Below are positions 63,546-64,000 of a DNA stretch of 64,000 nt, piece by piece. The notes beneath the pieces are model-generated. The model was given only the letters and a program-made list of their open reading frames with translations. It did no database searches and had not been told where the DNA came from. The DNA is from Taenia hydatigena (lineage: Eukaryota > Platyhelminthes > Cestoda > Cyclophyllidea > Taeniidae). The first letter of the stretch is position 1. Every line of letters starts with the position of its first letter. Location of the stretch: contig JADWOT020000002.1 of the NCBI GenBank assembly GCA_036345935.2, forward strand, positions 4,725,898-4,789,897, in the 5' to 3' direction. Made by a program: the position numbers and the translations under genes.

Positions 63546-64000
63546 GGGGTAGGCACTGTTAGATCAGCCTATCAAATGTGTGTTCTTGAACTACAGGGCA
63601 ACTCCCACATGCGCAAAGTAGTTGATTGTGAAATAGGGTGTTGGTTTCTGCTCGTGAATCAGTGGCCTGCTGCCACATGACCTATCATGAAGGTGAGTAG
63701 ACGCGGAAGGTGAAAAAAGTACAAGACTTAATCACGCTATAGATCTCAAGATGACTTTCGTATCAACAGCGAGCGAATTGATGCGGATGGGCAGCCTTGA
63801 GATATAAAGCTAACTTAGCAGGACCAAATCACACTCAAACGTCCCTGCAGTACCGATTAAGGACTGACTGAGACTGCCTGTTGGCTCCATCATCACGTCT
63901 AGTAGATTTCACATGCGAGAAGAAAATGATGCCTAGGAGGAAGGAGGCAAAAAAAGCGATGTTTGCTAATAGATGAGTTCTAATATGAAATTGCGTCCAT

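Larger units (their letters stand above)
61090..63960. repeat. Duplicated block C2 (inverted partner at 34.9-37.6 kb)
   Basis: The minus strand aligns with block C1 from upstream of the promoter to well inside intron 3. Similarity is still visible near 63960, so the duplication may continue beyond the window. Confidence 0.9.

Overview
The window looks like taeniid tapeworm nuclear DNA (Taenia, Hydatigera or Echinococcus type). The main reason is a set of multi-exon genes of the EG95/TSOL18/45W host-protective oncosphere antigen family, which as far as I know is confined to taeniid cestodes. Each has a small signal-peptide exon, one or two fibronectin type III (Fn3) exons, phase-1 introns with GT-AG borders, and (where found) a hydrophobic C-terminal exon. 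Two runs of exactly 100 N are scaffold gaps. Most of the rest is gene-poor, stop-riddled DNA with old duplications; most apparent open frames there look like chance.

Layout. 1-620: pyrimidine-rich repeat, with relatives at 45.3-47.8 kb on the other strand. 4.7-5.3 kb (+): a single-Fn3 EG95/TSOL18-like gene whose first exon I could not place. 5.3-16.4 kb: no recognisable gene; N gap at 10.44 kb. 16.4-20.9 kb (block A1) and 24.0-26.6 kb (block B1): sequences that recur inverted at 50.9-55.3 kb (A2) and 56.6-59.5 kb (B2). 28.5-30.7 kb (+): a decayed ankyrin-repeat gene. 32.6-33.9 kb and 41.5-42.7 kb: a direct repeat of about 1.3 kb flanking the main gene. 35.3-38.7 kb (+): a two-Fn3 45W/TSOL45-like gene, open in every exon, inside block C1. 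61.1-64.0 kb: block C2, an inverted copy of C1 that carries the same gene on the minus strand (61.87-63.50 kb), open through three exons. The core promoter, with a TATAAA box 42 bp before the ATG, is conserved in both copies.

The family is known for oncosphere-stage, secreted or surface-anchored antigens, some of them vaccine targets. Here the locus appears to have grown by exon-plus-intron duplication inside a gene (one to two Fn3 domains) and then by segmental inverted duplication. The three duplicated blocks keep the order A-B-C in both halves of the window although each block is inverted relative to its partner. A simple inverted duplication would not give this. It is the most unusual structural feature seen. 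All homology statements between blocks were made by eye, and block limits are approximate to tens of bases or more.
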